From positions 1-6,281 of the forward strand of contig USTC01000079.1 of NCBI GenBank assembly GCA_900557505.1: a stretch of DNA of 6,281 nt, in the 5' to 3' direction. Every line of letters starts with the position of its first letter. Position 1 is the first letter of the stretch. Below, in pieces: positions 4,167 through 6,281 of this stretch. The position numbers and the translations under genes were made by a program. Source of the DNA: an uncultured Collinsella sp. (GTDB lineage Bacteria > Actinomycetota > Coriobacteriia > Coriobacteriales > Coriobacteriaceae). The notes beneath the pieces were generated by a model. The model made no database searches. It saw only the letters and a list, made by a program, of their open reading frames with translations, and was not told the DNA's origin.

Positions 4167-6281
4167 ATGAAGATCATCAAGCGCAGCGGCACCGAGGTTG
4201 TCTTTGACATCGATAAGATTGTCAATGCCATCCGCGCCGCTAACTTGGAGGTCGAGGAGAGCTCTCGTCTAACCGACCGCCAGGTGGTTTATGCGGCGCA
4301 AAACGTCGCCGAGGCATGCGAGAACGCGGGCCACACCGTTTCGGTCGAGGAGATCCAGGATTTGGTCGAGGACGAGATCATGCGTCTCGACTGCTACGAG
4401 GTTGCCCGCCACTACATCATCTATCGCTATGTTCAGAGCCTGAAGCGCCAGAAGAACACGACCGATGACAAGATCCTGTCGCTGATCGAGTGCAATAACG
4501 AAGAGGTCAAGCAGGAGAACTCCAACAAGAACCCGACTGTCAACTCCGTTCAGCGCGATTATATGGCCGGCGAGATTTCCAAGGACCTGACCCAGCGCGT
4601 GCTGCTGCCTCAGGAGATCGTGGATGCCCATAATGAGGGTCTGATCCATTTCCACGATTCGGATTACTTTGCCCAGCATATGCACAACTGCGATCTGGTG
4701 AACCTGGAGGACATGCTCCAGAACGGCACTGTTATTTCGGGCACGCTGATTGAGAAGCCGCACAGCTTCTCGACCGCCTGCAATATTGCGACGCAGATTA
4801 TCGCCCAGGTTGCTTCCTCCCAGTACGGCGGCCAGTCCATCTCGCTGACCCATCTTGCCCCCTTTGTTGAGGTGAGCCGTCAAAAGATTCGTGGCGAGGT
4901 CGCCCGCGAGCTCGAGGAGCTCGGCGTTTCCGCATCTCCCGAAAAGGTTCGCGAGGTCGTTGAGGATCGCCTGCGTGACGAGATCCGTCGCGGCGTCCAG
5001 ACGATTCAGTATCAGGTCGTGACCCTTATGACCACCAATGGCCAGGCGCCGTTCGTGACGGTCTTTATGTATCTTAACGAGGCCCGTACGCCGCAGGAGA
5101 AGCACGACCTTGCCATGATCGTGGAGGAGACGCTTCGCCAGCGCTACGAGGGCGTTAAGAACGAGGCCGGCGTGTGGATTACCCCGGCATTCCCCAAGCT
5201 TATCTATGTACTCGAGGACGATAACGTTCACGAGGATTCCCCGTACTTCTACCTGACCCAGCTGGCTGCCAAGTGCACCGCCAAGCGCATGGTTCCCGAC
5301 TACATCTCCGAGAAGAAGATGCGCGAGCTCAAGCTGTCGAAGGGCGAGACCGCCGGCAACGGCGATTGCTATACCTGCATGGGCTGCCGCAGCTTCTTGA
5401 CGCCCGACCGCTCGGGCAACGGTTTTAACAACGTTGCCAACGCGCTGAACTACGACCCGAACAAGCCCAAGTACTATGGTCGCTTTAACCAGGGCGTTGT
5501 GACCATCAACCTGCCTGATGTCGCACTGAGCTCGCACCAGGATATGGACAAGTTCTGGAAGATCTTCGATGAGCGCCTTGAGCTGTGCCACCGCGCCCTG
5601 CTGTGCCGTCATGAGCGTCTGATGGGTACGCTTTCGGATGCCGCACCGATTCTTTGGCAGTACGGTGCCCTCGCCCGCCTGAAGAAGGGCGAGACGATCG
5701 ACAAGCTGCTCGTGGGCGGTTACTCCACCATTAGTCTGGGTTATGCCGGCCTGTATGAGTGCGTCAAGTACATGACGGGCCACAGCCACACCGAGAAGGA
5801 GGGCACGCCCTTTGCCATGGCCGTCATGCAGCGCATGAACGACAAGTGCGCCGAGTGGAAGGCCGAAAGCGACATCGATTTCTCGCTGTACGGCACGCCG
5901 CTGGAGTCGACGACGTATAAGTTCGCCAAGTGCCTGCAGCGCCGTTTTGGCATTATCCCGGGCGTGACGGACAAGGGCTACATCACCAACAGCTACCACG
6001 TCCACGTGTCCGAGGAGATCGACGCATTCGACAAGCTCAAGTTCGAGGGTATGTTCCAGCAGCTTTCGCCGGGCGGTGCCATCTCCTACGTCGAGGTTCC
6101 CAACATGCAGGACAACCTCAAGGCTGTCATTCGCGTGATGCAGTACATCTACGACAACATCATGTACGCCGAGCTCAACACCAAGAGCGACTACTGCCAG
6201 GTGTGCGGCTTTGACGGGGAGATCCGGATCGTGGAGGACGACGGCAAGCTGGTGTGGGAGTGCCCCAAGTGCGGCAACCGG
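4167..6281 (+). CDS. nrdD: Anaerobic (class III) ribonucleoside-triphosphate reductase, 3'-truncated by the window
   Basis: NrdD reduces ribonucleoside triphosphates to deoxy forms without oxygen, using a glycyl radical installed by the activase NrdG. The visible 705 residues begin with an ATP-cone (about 3-92, starting KIIKRSG), the allosteric dATP/ATP site. The reductase barrel follows. HMHNCDL carries Cys175, matching the conserved active-site cysteine near the N-terminus of the barrel. MGCRSFL carries Cys407, the expected thiyl-radical cysteine. Next comes GRFNQGVVTINLP (Asn441), the kind of segment seen in formate-using enzymes. Cys677, Cys680, Cys699 and Cys702 form the C-terminal zinc ribbon. 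The frame is still open at 6281. The glycyl-radical motif should follow about 15-20 residues later, and by comparison with E. coli NrdD (712 residues) roughly 45 residues are missing. ATG 4167 is preceded by AAAGAGG and starts directly at the conserved ATP-cone. The gene is probably controlled by NrdR. An nrdG gene downstream is expected but not visible. Two further cysteines, 401 and 404, precede the catalytic one. Confidence 0.97.
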   Translation, partial: MKIIKRSGTEVVFDIDKIVNAIRAANLEVEESSRLTDRQVVYAAQNVAEACENAGHTVSVEEIQDLVEDEIMRLDCYEVARHYIIYRYVQSLKRQKNTTDDKILSLIECNNEEVKQENSNKNPTVNSVQRDYMAGEISKDLTQRVLLPQEIVDAHNEGLIHFHDSDYFAQHMHNCDLVNLEDMLQNGTVISGTLIEKPHSFSTACNIATQIIAQVASSQYGGQSISLTHLAPFVEVSRQKIRGEVARELEELGVSASPEKVREVVEDRLRDEIRRGVQTIQYQVVTLMTTNGQAPFVTVFMYLNEARTPQEKHDLAMIVEETLRQRYEGVKNEAGVWITPAFPKLIYVLEDDNVHEDSPYFYLTQLAAKCTAKRMVPDYISEKKMRELKLSKGETAGNGDCYTCMGCRSFLTPDRSGNGFNNVANALNYDPNKPKYYGRFNQGVVTINLPDVALSSHQDMDKFWKIFDERLELCHRALLCRHERLMGTLSDAAPILWQYGALARLKKGETIDKLLVGGYSTISLGYAGLYECVKYMTGHSHTEKEGTPFAMAVMQRMNDKCAEWKAESDIDFSLYGTPLESTTYKFAKCLQRRFGIIPGVTDKGYITNSYHVHVSEEIDAFDKLKFEGMFQQLSPGGAISYVEVPNMQDNLKAVIRVMQYIYDNIMYAELNTKSDYCQVCGFDGEIRIVEDDGKLVWECPKCGNR

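Noticed and set aside
4269..6005. A 578-codon open frame on the minus strand
   Set aside because: It lies entirely antisense to nrdD, whose motifs are unmistakable. The peptide is a Leu/Val/Ala/His-rich mirror produced by biased codons, with no recognisable domain.

Overview
The window suggests an anaerobic, fairly GC-rich gut actinobacterium of the class Coriobacteriia, resembling Collinsella. This is an inference. It rests on the GC-rich codon choice, the tRNAs with encoded CCA, the oxygen-independent class III ribonucleotide reductase under an NrdR-type site, and the PAS/GAF phosphatase paired with a fused STAS-kinase protein. No 16S or other decisive marker is present.

Layout. Positions 1-91 hold the tail of an upstream transcription unit, closed by a strong intrinsic terminator with a cUUCGg loop. 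Positions 115-3285 hold two same-strand genes of a partner-switching signalling module. The first is a 781-residue PAS-GAF-(degenerate GAF-like)-SpoIIE/RsbU-type PP2C phosphatase. The second is a 248-residue protein that joins a STAS anti-anti-sigma domain (RsbV/SpoIIAA type, Ser51) to an RsbW/SpoIIAB-type HATPase domain. The two genes share a reading frame and are separated by one TAG codon. No sigma factor is in view, so the output is unknown. Positions 3350-3588 form a compact tRNA unit: promoter, tRNA-Gly(GCC), tRNA-Val(GAC) and terminator.

Positions 3589-4166 contain no convincing gene but are rich in signals. There is a possible decayed reading frame, an inverted repeat, an isolated TATAAT, a near-perfect NrdR box directly abutting a promoter, and a leader of roughly 220 nt. 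The leader contains several helices and a pyrimidine tract complementary over 12 nt to the ribosome-binding site of nrdD. From 4167 to the window edge runs nrdD, cut off just after its zinc-ribbon cysteines and before the expected glycyl-radical site.

How the genes work together. The phosphatase probably senses a signal through PAS/GAF and dephosphorylates the STAS domain of its neighbour, changing what the kinase domain binds. The nrdD gene supplies deoxynucleotides without oxygen. It appears controlled at two levels: NrdR repression at the promoter and, as a new hypothesis, RNA folding that hides or exposes its Shine-Dalgarno sequence. The leader is the most promising undescribed element in the window.
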